A stretch of DNA of 64,000 nucleotides from Gigaspora margarita (taxonomy: Eukaryota; Glomeromycota; Glomeromycetes; Diversisporales; Gigasporaceae), in contig WTPW01000940.1 of assembly GCA_009809945.1 (NCBI GenBank), positions 130,617-194,616 of the forward strand. Reading direction: 5' to 3'. Within the stretch, counting starts at the first letter, position 1; each line of letters begins with the position of its first letter. The notes under the pieces are model-generated. The model was not told the origin of the DNA and ran no database searches. It saw only the letters and a list, made by a program, of their open reading frames with translations. Of this stretch, positions 20,296 through 32,429 are shown one piece after another. A program made the position numbers and the translations under genes.

Positions 20296-20952
20296 TTAAG
20301 ATTTTGATATAGAAGGAGTATAAAGAGGAATTGTATTCTAAAAATTTAAGTATTTTAAAAGTTAAGTTCCAGTTTATATCTAAAGTATAATTGTTAAAAA
20401 ATTTAAGAGATAACCAAGATGTTAGTTTTTGAATTTTGATAATATTTTTGATAAAGAAATGAGCTTTGTGTGTTATTATATAATTGTTCCATAAAAAGTA
20501 AGTAGGTAGTTTGAAGTATGTATAAGAGATTTCTATTATAGGATTATCAGAGCCTTGTTTTGCTAGCAGGTCAGCTTGGTTATGCAGAGAACTAGTTGAA
20601 TGTGATTCAACTTTAATTGGAGTAATAGAAATGTTTTTTGTAGATTTAATAGAGTTAATAATTGAGATTATGTTCCAGTTTTTGTTTTGAATAAGTTTAA
20701 AGGAAAGAGAATTGATTAGGTTTTTGATTGCAGATAAGTTATCGATATATATTGTAATAACAGAGTTATTTGGTATAGCAAGTAAAAGAGGGATAGTTGC
20801 TATTAATTCAGAGCAAAAAGAGTCTGAAGAAGGATTTTTTTCTGCGTTAAAGTAGATAGAAAGGTCATTTTCACAAATCCAGCCTATACCAGATTTAATA
20901 TTTGAGAATTGAAAGTTTTTAATGGAAGCATTAGTAAAAAAGTTAAGGTGAG
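20296..20952 (-). pseudogene. LINE-1 RNase H domain (open frame without ATG)
   Basis: A frame of about 219 codons, missing from ATG-based ORF lists, reads FFTNAS, SGIGWICEN, CSELIAIIPLL, IYIDNLSAI, IKVESHS and HNQADLLAK. These are the four motifs of a type-1 RNase H in order and spacing. The first motif has Asn where the catalytic Asp of FTDGS/FTDAS is expected, so the enzyme is probably inactive even here. The Glu and the other two Asp positions are kept. RNase H in LINEs removes the RNA strand after first-strand synthesis. Confidence 0.75.
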
Positions 20953-22010
20953 TTATTTAAATTAAGAATATTGTTGTATGTTTGAATTAGTTGATTTTGG
21001 TAGTAAGTGGTTTTAATACTATAATATATAAGATGTATTTCACGAGAGAGAATATTAATTTGGGGTTGATAGGGGGAGAGAAGTAAGAGTAAGTCTAAGT
21101 TGTTGAAGATATTAATTATAGCAAGAATTTCTTTATAGTCTATTTGTAAAAGAAGTCTATTAAACTTGATTTGTCTATATTGAAGATTTATAGATTTGAA
21201 ATTCCATGGGAGATTAGTGATTTCTGAAAGGTTTGATTGTCCTGTAGATGTTTTACTAGATTGATTAATTTTATAAAGAGTAGTTTGCTGAGATTTGTTT
21301 AATTGTAGGATGATTTTTCTCGATTATTGAATAATAGTTGGTAAGAAAGTAAGTTGGAAGGGGATATTAGATTAATTGTATTGATGAAGCTGTTTCTTGA
21401 GGGTAATTTAATATGTGGCCATGTAATATAGATAGAGTTAAGTTGTAGTATTTGAGTAAGTCAAGTAAACCAAGAAGGTTAGCGACCTCTAGTTGTTTTG
21501 TTTGTTTGAAAATATATATTGTTCCAAGGAAGGAAAGAGTTGTTATTTGCAGTTATAATTTGTTCAATGAATAAAATTTTGTTGTTTCTGAGGCTATTAA
21601 TTGTAAGATTATTAGGAGTTGTAGGGAGTATAATATAGATTAGGTGTGTATGTTCAGGAAGAGAAGGTAGAAAAGTTATAATTTGAGGGATAAAGGAAAT
21701 TGTTATATTATTTTTAGCTAGTTGTGCAAGATAGAAAGGAGTGTATAGTTTTGTATTTTTTGATGATACAAAAGGAGGATTTCTTTAGTAAGTTTAGAAG
21801 ATTAATTTTTTAATAGCCAGGATTTGATTCGAACAATACCAATGTCTGAGAGAAGTAGAAAGGTATTAAAAATATGTTCAATATTAGAGATACTGACTTT
21901 TTGGATTAAATTAGTAAAAGTAGATAAATTAAAGGCAAGTAGATTTGTGAATGAGATGTTATTAGTGTTCTTGGCTAGTGAGAGCATTTTTTTGTTTGTA
22001 TAAAAAGCAA

Positions 22011-22763
22011 TCAGGTGAGTTTGGTTTGTGCATTTTCATGAATAAGAACAATTTGCAAAAGATATTCTAAAGAGGGTTGAAGTATAAGGTTGAATAAGGA
22101 AGATATTTGCGAAAGTAACAATTTTTTGTATCTAATAAAAATTAGAAAGTTTTCTATTTTATTATATATCATATCTAAAGTTGGTTTGGTTGAGCCTTTG
22201 CCATCATAGAAGATACCTAGATATCTATTTATATCTTTAGGTTTGCAAGGAGTAATTGTTTGATTGTTGTAAAGAAGTTTGTGATTAGTTGTTTTTGAGT
22301 TTTTGGGGAGGATATAGAGTAGGTTAACTTTAATGTTATTAATTTTGTATAAGATAGAGACATCATTAAAAATATTTTGTAGAGTTTCTGGAAGTTCACA
22401 GTGCCACACTGTGTCATCCATATAGGCTAAAGGAGGGATAGTAATAGTAGTTGGGGTTGTATTAAAAATTGTATCAAGTAGTGAAGGAGAAGAGATTTTT
22501 AGTAATTGATTATTATATTTTTGAGCAATAAAAGCAAGAATAGGGTTATAGTAAAACTTCCAAAGGAGAGGAGAGTAGGTTTCTCCTTGTTCAATACCAG
22601 AGATAATAGGAACTGGTGATGTAAGTCCATAAGCTGTAATTACTTTGGCTGCACAAGAGGTATGCAGTTCAGTTATTAAATTAATGCCAGAATTAGGGAT
22701 ACTAATTCTTAAACAAGCCTCTTGTAAGCATCTGATATTGATTCTATCAAATGCTTTAGACAT
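22011..22763 (-). pseudogene. LINE-1 reverse transcriptase core fragment
   Basis: 250 open codons cover RT motifs from MSKAFDRIN (motif A region, D of AFD) through SGIEQGETYSPLLWKFYYNP (motif B region) to AYMDDTVW (motif C, catalytic Asp pair intact) and INRYLGIFYDGKG (motif E-like). Upstream, in other frames, lie the N-terminal RT blocks (QKAAGPSEICYKHIKHASP near 23110-23170 read on minus). The catalytic residues of this part are all present. The ORF ends within the thumb region. It makes cDNA at the nicked target site in live relatives. Confidence 0.85.
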
Positions 22764-23904
22764 ATTTTGAAATAGTATTTATGCTTCTTTGTTATAGGAG
22801 ATGTAATGTTCGATAGTATTATACAAAATTTAAATTGGAGTATGTGTTGAAGAGTTTTTAGTAGCTGTGAAATTTAAATTAGAAAGAAGGTTGTTTGTTG
22901 AAATTATTTTGTCCAGGTAGCTGGTAAAGATTTTTGTAAAGACTTTTTTAAAGGGCTCAATAATAGAGATTGGTTGAACTTGGTTAAGTGTAAAGTCTCA
23001 GTTGGATCTTTTTGGAATAATAAAAATGTTTAAAGATTTCTATTCTGTTAGTATTTTTTGCAATTGGAGATATTTATTAATAAAAGATCTGAAAATACTT
23101 TGTGCTATAGGGCTAGCATGTTTAATATGCTTGTAGCATATTTCAGAAGGGCCAGCTGCTTTTTGGTTTGGAAGATTAGAGATTGTTTCTGACTATTCCT
23201 GATCTGTGATTGTATTAAATAAGTCGTTGAAGAGAGGTTCGAGTTCTGGATGTGGTTGATAGAGTTGGTTTAGGTTAGCAGGAATTGGTTGAAGAGGTTT
23301 TTCAGAAAAGTATTCTGAAAAATGGTTTTGTATTTGCTCTAAAATTTCACTGCACTCTGTAAAAAGGGTATTGTTAATTAGGAGTCAGTCAATATTAATA
23401 TTGTTATATTTCTTAAGTAGAAAAGTTTGGGAAAGTCTGTATAGGTTTTGTCTTGGTTTTCTATTTTTTGTTTAATTTCATTATATAAGTTTTGTTGATA
23501 TTGATGATTTAATGCAGTTTTGATAAGTTGAAATTNATTTTTGATTTGGAGAAGGTTTAAGAGATTGGTTTGTAGAGAGTTGTCAGAATATTGGGTTTGG
23601 TATTTGTTGAAAAGGTTTGGAAAGTTGGGTGATTGAAAATGGTTTTTGAGAAATTGAATTTGCTTGTATCTATAATATAATAGTGATTGTTAAGGAGAGG
23701 AAGTGTTTTGAATTTCTTTAATTGTTTTGATTTTCTTAAAGGGAATGTGTTTGGTAGCTGCTTTAGTTAAAGCTTTGCGTATTTGGTTCCAAATAAGATT
23801 GAGTTGATTTTGGTTTGAAATTGATTGAATTTTAGAAGAGATATATTTGAGATTGCGTGTAGTTTGAGTAGAATAGTCTTGAATAGTTGATTTGGAGCAG
23901 TTTT

Positions 23905-24640
23905 TCTAGAGAAAGCATTTTCTTTTTTGTTGCTTATAAGGTTTAGATTTGTTGATTATTATTGAGATTTCTAGGGTTATTATTTTATGGTCTGATTCGA
24001 GTATAGTATCTGTGAGGATATCTGTGTATTCAATATTTGTAATCGATAGATTAGTCCAAATTTGGTCTATTCGGCTCTGGATATTGGCTCATTGGAATGT
24101 GAAGTTCTGAATATTAGGAAAGAAGAAATGGTAAATATCTTTGCATTGATGGCTATGAAGAAACTTGATAAGTTGGGATTCAGGTATTGAGGATTTTTTT
24201 GCTAGGGAACGAACTAGTCTTGGGTTTGGAATACTATTAAAGTCTTCTATAATAATAAGTTTGTAGTTGGAATTTTGAGCAAGAGAAATTATATGGTCTT
24301 GGATATCTTTACAGAGTTGTTTCTTCTCTTGAGTAGGAACATAAATTTGTAAGAGACGTATTGCCAGGTTTTTGAAGTGAAGATCAAGGCCAATGATATG
24401 GCCATTATAGTTATGTGTACAGGCAATATGTTTTGCAATTTTATGATGAATAAAGATACCTACACCTGCTTGGTGTAGAGAGGAGTAAGAGCTCCAGAAG
24501 CTAGTATAGTTGGGTATTTGATTATTAAAGAATTTTCTTTCTTTTATTGAAAGATGAGTCTCAGAAAGGCCTAGAATTTTAAAAGAGTTATTGTTAAGAG
24601 CTTTTAGAATAGAGAGTTTTTGTTTGGTTGGATAAGACCA
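23905..24640 (-). pseudogene. LINE-1 APE-type endonuclease domain
   Basis: Read on the minus strand the signature blocks appear in order: GLSETHLS (catalytic Glu, about 24548-24570), QAGVGIFIHH, LLQIYVPTQE, IIIEDFNSIPN (the GDFN block with Glu for Gly, about 24235-24262), QSRIDQIWTN (about 24058-24085) and ESDHKIITLE (SDH block, about 23985-24003). A few stops interrupt it. It would nick target DNA to prime reverse transcription. Confidence 0.8.
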
Positions 24641-24647
24641 TTAATAT

Positions 24648-25466
24648 TTAAAGAGCAATTTTAATGGGAATTGAAGCATATTCTAGGGTAAAAAAGAGAT
24701 TTGGTGTAGGATGGATTGAGGGTTGGTTTAGAGAAAGTTCACAAGTTTGTAGAGATGGTATATTTGTTGAACAATTGGATTTAAGAGGAATATTTAGAAA
24801 GTTGATAAGGTTTTTGAAGAGAAGTGGAGAGTGATTTGGTAAAAGAGATGTTTCATGTGATAAGTGTGCTTTTTCAGAGTTGTATTTGTTTTTTGTTTGA
24901 ACAGAAAGTTTGATATATTGTTCAGAAAAGAATGTTGGGTAGTTTGATTTGATAAATTGTATAAAGGAAGCAACTGTTTGAGGTGAGGGTAGAAGTTGAA
25001 GTTTGTAGTAGGATAAGAATTTGTTATAACGTATAGTAGGATTATAAAGATCAAGTAGACTAGAGGGAGGAGGATTGTTTGGTTTGCCTAATATAGTATT
25101 TGTAGTTGGAGATGTATTGTTATTGTCTGAATCTTCAAAAGTAAAATCTTTAAGAGGTTTTGATTTGGATGATGAGGTGTTTATGAAAATAGATGGGATG
25201 GTAGTTTTTTTAAATGTTGTAAAGAAAGTATTTAGAGAGAGGATCTCAGCAGAATTTGATGAAATGGAAGCTGAGACCTTTTGGGTTTCTTCTATAGAGT
25301 CGCTCACCGTATGCCCAGCTTTCATGGCTATGCAAAAATCCAAAGTCTGCTCTGTACATTGAGTCTGACCATCATTAATTGGTTCTTCCATGTAAATAGG
25401 CTTTTCTACCCACCTACTTACATCATTCTCTTCCAAAAATGGCCCACTATCAGTGGAGAACATCAT
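24648..25466 (-). pseudogene. LINE-1 region preceding the endonuclease
   Basis: 272 open codons. The first third is acidic and Ser/Thr-rich. From about residue 145 it reads YNKFLSYYKLQLLPSPQTVA then SFIQFIKSNYPTFFSEQYIK. LINE-2 has the matching YNKFLYHHRLQSLPSPQTVG at about 57337, so this is a shared conserved domain of the family. Its function is unknown. It might be the C-terminal part of the first ORF or a linker fused to ORF2; in LINE-2 the frame runs straight into the endonuclease. Confidence 0.65.
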
Positions 25467-25657
25467 TATTTTGAAAGTGGTAGTTGCATTAATGTTCTTT
25501 ATAGAAGGAGTTATTGAAAAAGTAAACTGTAAGAGGTTGAAGAATTTGGAGAGAAGAAGAGAGAGTCATCTAAGGAAGATAGAATGTTAATTTTATAGTA
25601 TTTAATAATAAATTTCTCTGCTTCGATGTAATGTTTGAGTTCATAATCTTGTTAGAT

Positions 25658-26341
25658 TTAAAAGATTGAGAATTTGGTAGGTCGGTTTTGGATATCATAA
25701 TAATGAATTATACGTGCAAGTGTGTGAGGATTAGTGAAGAGATAAATAGTTTTTTCTAGAGCTTCTTCAAGTTTAAGAGTTGAGATATTATCATTTGTAG
25801 CTGCTGCATTAATGTAGGCATTGAAGCAGGAATAGAAATAGTATGTAGTTCGTTTAGGATTTATTTCTAAATTGTTGTTTTTTTGCAAACTTTTGGTCTG
25901 CTTCAGTAGCTAATGTGTTTAGTGTAGGTATTGGGAAGGCCTTTTTAAAGGTTGCTGGGTATTGGTTTCCAGAATGAAAAATAGTAAAATCCAGGTTAAT
26001 AGGAGTAGTTGTTGAAGTTTCTTTTTTGGATAGTGCTGGAAATGTTTTGAAAGATTTGTCAAAAAAGAAAGTAGATAGATTAGATAGGTTGTGTTCAGTA
26101 TCCTTGGGCAGGATTGAGCAATTTTTATCTTTGCAAGTGTGAATATGGTAGAGGGCTTCTTTGGTAGTTTAAAAAGAGTGATTTTGGAGAGAGGAGGAGT
26201 TTGAGATTTCATATTTAGAGGGTAAGTATTTTTTGCATTTTTCAGCGAGTATTGTTGCAATTTGGTATTTGAGATAGTTGCGAATTTTGGTTTCATTAAT
26301 GTCAACAAATTGTTTTTTATAAGCTTTAAAGAAGTTTTCAA
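25658..26341 (-). pseudogene. LINE-1 first-ORF fragments (3' part)
   Basis: Two open stretches (140 and 76 codons) in different frames, with Lys-, Leu- and Ser-rich sequence and no recognised motif. They lie between the Cys-rich region and the pre-endonuclease region, so they most likely belong to the nucleic-acid-binding ORF1 or its fusion. Confidence 0.4.
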
Positions 26342-26777
26342 ACCAGAAGTTAAAGTTATTAATATAGGGTTTAAGTGATGGAATACGGAAGGTGTTTGTG
26401 AATCTGGATTTAGGGATATTGAAAGTTACTATAACTGTGAATCAGTTATTGTTGTAAATGCTAAAAAAAGGTTTTTTGGCATTATTATATTCAAAATCAT
26501 ATTGCAAAGAGAGTCTAAGTAGTTGAAGATCAAGTTTTTCTATAAATTTTTGATAGTGAATTGTTCTATATTTGTTGTGAAAGAAGAGATATCATCAAGC
26601 AAAATTGATTGCTACTTTACTGCAGTCAGCAATAGTGTAAGGAGGAATTGAGTAATGGGATTTGAAAATATGAACATAGTTGAGTTTAGTAAAAAGAAGT
26701 TCAGTAAATTTGGTGAGTAGGTTCTTTAAAGTTGAAGTGTAGGCATATTGAAGAATATTGAATTTAGGAGAAAGTAA

Positions 26778-27854
26778 TTAATTTGATTGTTTGAGGAATT
26801 CTATAAGGAAGTCTGGTTTTTTTGTAGTCATAAATTTGAGTAAGTAATTGAAGCTTTGTTTTTGAGGAGGTTTATAAGTTGGTTCTTTTTCTGTAGTAGT
26901 TGGAATTGGTTGGCCTAGAGTAAATTTGTGGAGATGAGTTTTGGTGAAGTTAAAAAGTTTTTGGGCAAGTGTTGTATTTACATTGGTGTTTTGTTCCATT
27001 TCTTGAGTAATTGGATAGTTGGTAAACCAATCAAGATCTTGGGATGTGTCTCTGGTAGTTTTGTTAGCTTTTGGTTGTTGACTTTGCTTTTGTTTAAGTA
27101 GTTTACCTCTGTGGGCAAGATTTTGAAGAAGCTCAATCTTTTTTGTTTTGGTTAGTTAATGGAAGAAGTAGAAATGGTAAAAAGAACGTTGTTCTTGAGC
27201 AAATGCCTTAGTTAAGGGAGTGGGTCTGAGGTTGACATATTGGAGATTGGTAGCACATTCATGATGGATTAAGAAGCCTTTAAAGATTACAGCTTTGGAG
27301 TAGTTTGGTACATGTCTTGTTTCTTGTTCTTGAATAAAAACACAAGAAATGTTTTTAATTTTACATAGATTACATGTATGATAGTGTTGAGAGTGAGGCA
27401 TAATTGCAACTGGGTTGGGTCTGTATGAAGATTAGAAGATTGGATTTGTGAGATAGGTTGTAATTCTTGTTGTTTTTTGAAAATGGGAGATTTGGAAAGA
27501 TGATCAGTAATTTTTTCGAAGCATTGTTTTAAAATAACTGTAGCTGTAAAATATCCTTTGCAGTTCGCTTAGAAGAGAAGAAGGAGTAGTAGAATAAGTG
27601 ATTCTGTAGTTTTTAGATATAAAATTAGTATGGAATTTACAGCAAAGACAGGTTGTTAAAGCTGGTTGGGTTGGCATTTTAAAGTAATGATGTTGCTTGT
27701 TGGCTTCACCGTTTAGGGGATTAACATCTTTAGATAAGATATATAGAATAAGTGGATCTGTTTCTTTAGTACCAATACCAAAATGGTCTGGGTATTTATT
27801 ATAATAATAGTCAAGATCATAAGTATCTGGTTCTTCTGTTATCAAAGTAGACAT
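26778..27854 (-). pseudogene. LINE-1 first-ORF fragments (Cys-rich 5' part)
   Basis: Three open stretches (27854-27504, 27401-27156, 26999-26778). The first has TTCLCCKFHTNFI. The second has HTCNLCKIKNISCVF followed by HHECATNL, giving C-x2-C and H-x2-C pairs that could hold zinc. The third has QKLFNFTKTHLHKF. The likely role is RNA binding in the ribonucleoprotein. The ATG at 27854 (MSTLITEEPDTYDLDYYYNK) is the outermost plausible start. Confidence 0.5.
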
Positions 27855-27860
27855 TTTGAA

Positions 27861-28798
27861 GGACTTTTGGTAAATTTGTTAGGCTTAGTATTAAAGAGAG
27901 TGGAAAGGGCTTCACAAAGAGTAAAAATTTGTTTTGTATAATATTACACTATTTGTATAACTTTTTTATAATTAGTATGGCTAAAGGTGTGGCTAGTATG
28001 GCTAGTGTGGCTTGTGTAGCTTGTAGTACAAAGTGGCTCATGTGAAGTTGCTAAAAATAGTAGGTAATGCTATGCAGATTTGTATAACTTTAAAAAGAAT
28101 ACAGATTTGTAATTATTTGTTTTGTGTAAAATTAGTAAAGTGTTAAACAGGAAATTTTTAAATAGAATTATTAATTGAGTGAACTACTAATTTTTAAGTT
28201 TCTAAAACGTGTTTAGGGCTGGATTAGAGTAGGAAAAAAAAGAGAAAAGGGGGTAAAAAGAAAGAAAAAAGAAAAGTATTATATGAAAAGGAATTTGGAG
28301 TAATTTGACTATAAAATAGTCAATATTGGGCTGTTTGTAATAAATTTTATGTCAAAATGAAGCTAGGAGCGAGCCAAAGAACTTTGTCTTAAGAAACAAG
28401 ACCAGTTTCCTTAGCAGATTTTGAGTAAACTCAAAAGGTATTTAATTTGATGAGAAAGTATTTAGTTTAATTAAAATCTCATTTAGAGCTATGAAACTTG
28501 GTAGTTATATGTAAATTTGGATATAGAACAATAAAATTTAATTAAAAAAGTATGTTAACAAAGTAATATTGAAGAAAACTTAAGTTTTGTTTTAGCAAAA
28601 TTTTGGTACAAGTGATTGTTGAGAAGAGTTAGTAAATCATTTTCGATTAAGAGTATTATTATTGCATAGACTTATATATAGATAATTTGGATCAAATAAT
28701 ATGCTAATACTAAGCAAGTAAAAAAAACACAAGGTATTTGTTAGTACAAAGTTTAAATAGTTAAATAACAAAGTAATTGGATTCAATAGTAGTATTAG
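27861..28798. other. AT-rich interval, no gene
   Basis: Possible 5' leader of LINE-1 next to 27860. At 27975-28030 the words gtgtggctagtatggctagt repeat in short tandem. Nothing else is recognised. Confidence 0.4.
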
Positions 28799-29339
28799 GT
28801 CCTCTGGGTTGATAGCGTAGTGGTTAATGCTCCAAGGATATAAATTAAAAGGTCGCTAGTTCAAATCCTAGCAACGGCAAAATAAGATAAGCTATCTAGA
28901 GAACTAAAACACCACGGGATATAGGAACCCAGGACTTCTTCAGATGGATCTATAATGATGAGAAGCCCTTATGCGTCATGGCTTTGATGCAGGCTGTACT
29001 AGAATCTCAATTTGAAATAACTGAAGTCACAAGATATAGTATAAAGATCTTGTCCCATGAACTTGTGGCACTAATAATAGGGTTACAACCTTTGTTGTCT
29101 TCTGGCTCTCTGGCGCTAGTGCAATATGTCATTCTTAGGGATCCATGAGGCACCCGGGAAAAGTCAGCACTTAGGTTTCTTCGGAATCTGCCTGTGAAGG
29201 ATAACTTGGTAATATGGACAATCAAGTTGGAGGTAGGAGTTTGATGATGGGAACTCAATAGTGGTGGATTGGATATACCAGATATCTGGGTTAACAAGTA
29301 AAAAATAATTTGGCAAGATGTTATGATAGTCAAAAAAAA
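28799..29339 (+). mobile_element. tRNA-derived SINE (copy S5), about 541 bp
   Basis: The head has a consensus box A (TAGCGTAGTGG, about 28813) and box B (AGTTCAAATCC, about 28858) at tRNA spacing. The acceptor arm cannot be formed, so it is not a working tRNA gene. A poly-A run lies at 29332-29341. A 14-bp direct repeat with one mismatch (AATAGTAGTATTAG) flanks it at 28785-28798 and 29340-29353. The copy at 51774-52776 has a similar head. The minus-strand ORF inside it is incidental. Confidence 0.85.
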
Positions 29340-29353
29340 AATAGTAGCATTAG

Positions 29354-29640
29354 TAAAAGATTATAGAAAGTTTTGTTTTACTATAAGCAAATATAAAAAG
29401 CACTTGAAATTTTAACAAAATTATTAGAAATTAAATTGTATAATACATTGTATTATATTGAAAAAATACAAAGAATCATATACAAAGTTTAAAAATTATT
29501 AGATAAGCATGAACTTAGTATGTGAATTTTAAGCATAGAATTTATTTTCAATTAAGTTATTATTCTATTAACAATAGAATTCTTTATTAAAAATTATTTT
29601 ATTTACTATATTAAACTATCAGAGCATAAGTTATTTATTT
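29354..29640. other. AT-rich interval, no gene
   Basis: No coding region, repeat or RNA gene recognised. Confidence 0.4.
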
Positions 29641-29649
29641 ATAATCAGC

Positions 29650-30230
29650 AGATGCTACAACTCTTTCCAATGATAACTTGGACCAAATTTTTAACAGAAG
29701 AAAACAAAAAGTTTTTTGCTGGAGCGTTGTTAGTATCACAGGACCTATAGTTTTTACAAAGGTCAACCTTCTCCTGGGGACTTTTTTGATATATTCAGTA
29801 TGCAAGCCAGAAGCGTTTTAGTACAAGATAACTGGCAGAAGGTGGAGCCCTTGTACAGAAAATTTTGGTGGAGTCATTATTTCCACTCTGTTGACGAAAT
29901 AATCTGTGACAAAATAAAGAGAATAACAAAGAAATAAGTTTTCTGACCACGCTCTCCTGTAAATTTTTTACAAGTGATCCTCTCTTTCACTTTTCTTGCT
30001 TTCCTGCTGATTTTGCAAAATTTTTGATAAAAAGTGGCGATTGGTTTACCCCCTCCAAAAGATCAGCATTGTTTACTTTTTCAAATTCGGATGAACCCAG
30101 TAGAATGCGACCACATGAATGTTTGTTTATGGATATGGCATTGGTGCTACTCCATAATGTTGCTCCAGTTGATGGTTAAAGAATATCCGAGATTGGACAT
30201 TTGGTCAGAAGAAGATATAAATTAAGGCAT
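29650..30230 (+). pseudogene. Uncharacterised duplicated sequence, copy 1
   Basis: About 450 bp of this block recurs in direct orientation at 32430-32890. The best-kept segment is GATAACTGGCAGAAGGTGG followed by gcccttgta. Plus-strand frames give pieces such as NKKFFAGALLVS and LAEGGALVQKILVES. The open stretch ending at 30225 gives CLLFQIRMNPVECDHMNVCL and SIMLLQLMVKEYPRLDIWSE. The frame between pieces is not consistent, so a decayed coding repeat is likely but unproven. No family is recognised. Confidence 0.4.
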
Positions 30231-30304
30231 AGCTTTAAAGTAGAGATATACAATAGTTGCATTTGTTATATAATTTTTATTAAGCCCAACACAGGTTATA
30301 ATAG

Positions 30305-30500
30305 TATATTCTTTTTTTATTTTTGTTTTGTTTTGTTCTTTTTGTTAGATTAGCCTTTGTGTTTATACCATGTAGTTTTTTTCTTTTTTGTTTTCCCTTC
30401 CATTTTTTATTTTGTTTGTTTTTCTTTTTTTTTCATTTCTCGTTTTCTTGGCTTTCATTTTTTTTTTTCTTTACCCCTCTTCTTATTTTGTTATTATTAA
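30305..30500. repeat. T/pyrimidine-rich low-complexity tract
   Basis: Runs of ttttgttttgtt and tttctttttttt. The plus-strand ORF over it (Phe-rich) is a composition artefact. Confidence 0.6.
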
Positions 30501-30904
30501 ATTTCTTGTTAATTAAAAGAATACGAAGGAGAAAAAAAGCCATTTTGGTATGGCACTTAGGCTAGTTTAACATAGCTTCAAGTTTTTAGATTAGTCTTTA
30601 AATTAGTGCAACAGGTTGCACTTGGGCACCGTTAAGGCAGCCGGGTGATGTCAGGTTTGCAAATTAGAAGTAAACAAGTATATTAATATAGCAATATGCT
30701 TAGAATCTTAATAAAATACTGGTGAAACCACCTAAGTGAAAAAAAAATTTTATTTATAATCTACTTATTTTATTATTAAAAGTTAGATATAACTTTAATT
30801 TACAATATGTTAAACTACAAGTGAGTAAGTGCAGTATAAGAAAAACTTAATTTTCAATTAGCATACCAAAGAATGGTGCAAACTTGATCATAGAATTAAT
30901 TATT

Positions 30905-31105
30905 ATTACAGATTATAATTTAAAATAAAATCTACATTTGCTATTCAACTTTTAACTTTCTAAACCCACTTATGCTTGTTTAGTATATTCCTACTCTAAA
31001 ACTAACCTCTAACTCTAACTTCTAACCCTAAAAATGCACTCCAAAAAGTTTATTTTTCGAGATTTTATACTATAATTTCATTTTAATCTGAATTTTATTT
31101 AATCT
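30905..31105 (-). repeat. Dispersed repeat T with telomere-like core (minus copy)
   Basis: Contains ctaacctctaactctaac then ttctaaccctaaaaatgcac. The whole 200-bp block is an inverted homologue of 39085-39293, including flanks such as tcattttaatctgaatttt and the word ccacttatgcttg. Identity is roughly 80 percent by eye. Confidence 0.75.
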
Positions 31106-31689
31106 GTTACTATTGATTTTATTAATTTGAATTAATTTTGTTGTAAATTAATAAATAATCAGTGTTGGCAAATAGAACAATAGAACAAAAGCTTGATTTT
31201 TTGTCTTAATTTTAAAAAAAATTTTATTAATAATTTGCAATTATTTAAATATATATTGTTAGACCATTAGTAAAGTAATAAATTTAAAATATTTTTACAT
31301 TTAATTAATAAAATTTAATACTGAAAATTTACAATAGAAAATTAAAAAAAGTAAATAGAATTAGAGGCCAATAGAACAAACATAGTAAACATGACAACCC
31401 TGTAAATAATATGGGGATGAGTTAATAAAAATCAAGCAAATTTTTTATAATAAGATTTTTTTGAAACTTTGAACAGAAATAATTTAACAAAAATTTAATC
31501 AAATTTGATAAAAATTTTTTTAAATCAATTTTATACATTTATAGAATTGATTAAAAAAAATTTATCAAATTGGATCAAGTTTTTGTTAAGTTATTTTAAT
31601 TTAAACTTTTAAAAAAGTTACTAAAAAAAATTTGCTTAATTTCTATTGACTCACCTCCATATATTACAATATTGTTTGAAGCTAATATA
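31106..31689. other. AT-rich interval with a long weak palindrome
   Basis: Words aatttaatcaaatttgat (about 31492-31512) and tatcaaattggatcaag (about 31563-31580) pair across a core ttatacatttatagaatt. No gene. Confidence 0.4.
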
Positions 31690-32130
31690 AACATGAACAT
31701 TCTTTAAAAATTAATGTTCAATATATTTAATATATAATGAACATTAAAAAGTTTTTGAGACAATAAAAGTTTAAATTATGCTCTTTTGAGAACATAACTT
31801 TTGATTTGAATTTTAAACACTGGTCAGAACTAAATAATTTTTATACTATTCGATTTATCTCGATGAGTTGAATCAAATAATATAAAGTTTATTTGATTCT
31901 GATCACTGGATCACAAAATATCATCAATTATATGTTGTACTAAAATGATTCTTGAGGGGTATTTTGACAAAGTATAAACATAACAAAGATCAAAAATATC
32001 TTGTAATCCAGTGATAGAACCAGGCAAACTTGATAACATTTTTTTGTTTCATCAAGACAAATTAAATGGTATAAAAATTATTCGATTCTGCTCATTAGAT
32101 TATGCGATACCAAAATTCAGCAAATTACCT
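31690..32130 (-). repeat. Dispersed palindromic repeat, inverted relative of 14715-14985
   Basis: The words ttgagaacataac, gaattttaaacactgg and gataccaaaattcagcaaat correspond, reverse-complemented, to the shoulder of the 14.7-kb repeat. Within it a segment of about 220 bp is partly duplicated in tandem (compare the regions around 31840-31930 and 32040-32120). No ORF. Confidence 0.5.
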
Positions 32131-32429
32131 CTCTTAGTCAAATTATATCTCTTCACCAAATTACTCTTTCTACCGAATATAGAAAATTAAAAAAAATCAA
32201 TTATTGTCTATTCAAATGTTTGGAATCTAGTACTGTTAGACAATATTGAATCTTTTTACTAAGCTAACCTTTCTACACCAGATAACAAAGTTGTCAAACA
32301 CATTTTTACAATTCTAATAGTAGTAAAATCATTAAAATTGGCCTAGCAGATTATGAGATATCATTAAAAAAAATTTTATGACTATATAAAATTCTATATA
32401 AATAATAAGTACTTGTTATTCAAATATAC

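Larger units (their letters stand above)
19440..27860 (-). mobile_element. LINE-1: APE-endonuclease/RT/RNase H non-LTR retrotransposon, degenerate
   Basis: About 8.4 kb on the minus strand is continuous LINE coding remains. The order is a zinc-rich first ORF region (27854-25658), a linker domain (25466-24648), APE endonuclease (24640-23905), reverse transcriptase (about 23170-22011), RNase H (20952-20296) and a C-terminal region (20082-19702). An untranslated tail runs to perhaps 19440. The domain order is that of LINEs with RNase H (I/Tad-like). Many stops and frameshifts make it non-functional, though several stretches of 100-270 codons stay open. LINE-2 shares the same order at about 25-40 percent residue identity by eye. 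The 5' end and a target duplication were not found. Confidence 0.85.

Noticed and set aside
25075-25517. Plus-strand ORFs of 95 and 78 codons
   Set aside because: Antisense shadows of the LINE-1 pre-endonuclease coding region.
28805-28875. Possible functional tRNA gene
   Set aside because: Box A and box B are good, but the acceptor stem cannot pair, and the sequence continues into a 541-bp element with poly-A and target duplication. It is a SINE head.
30323-30565. 80-codon Phe-rich plus-strand ORF resembling a transmembrane protein
   Set aside because: Made of a T-rich low-complexity tract.
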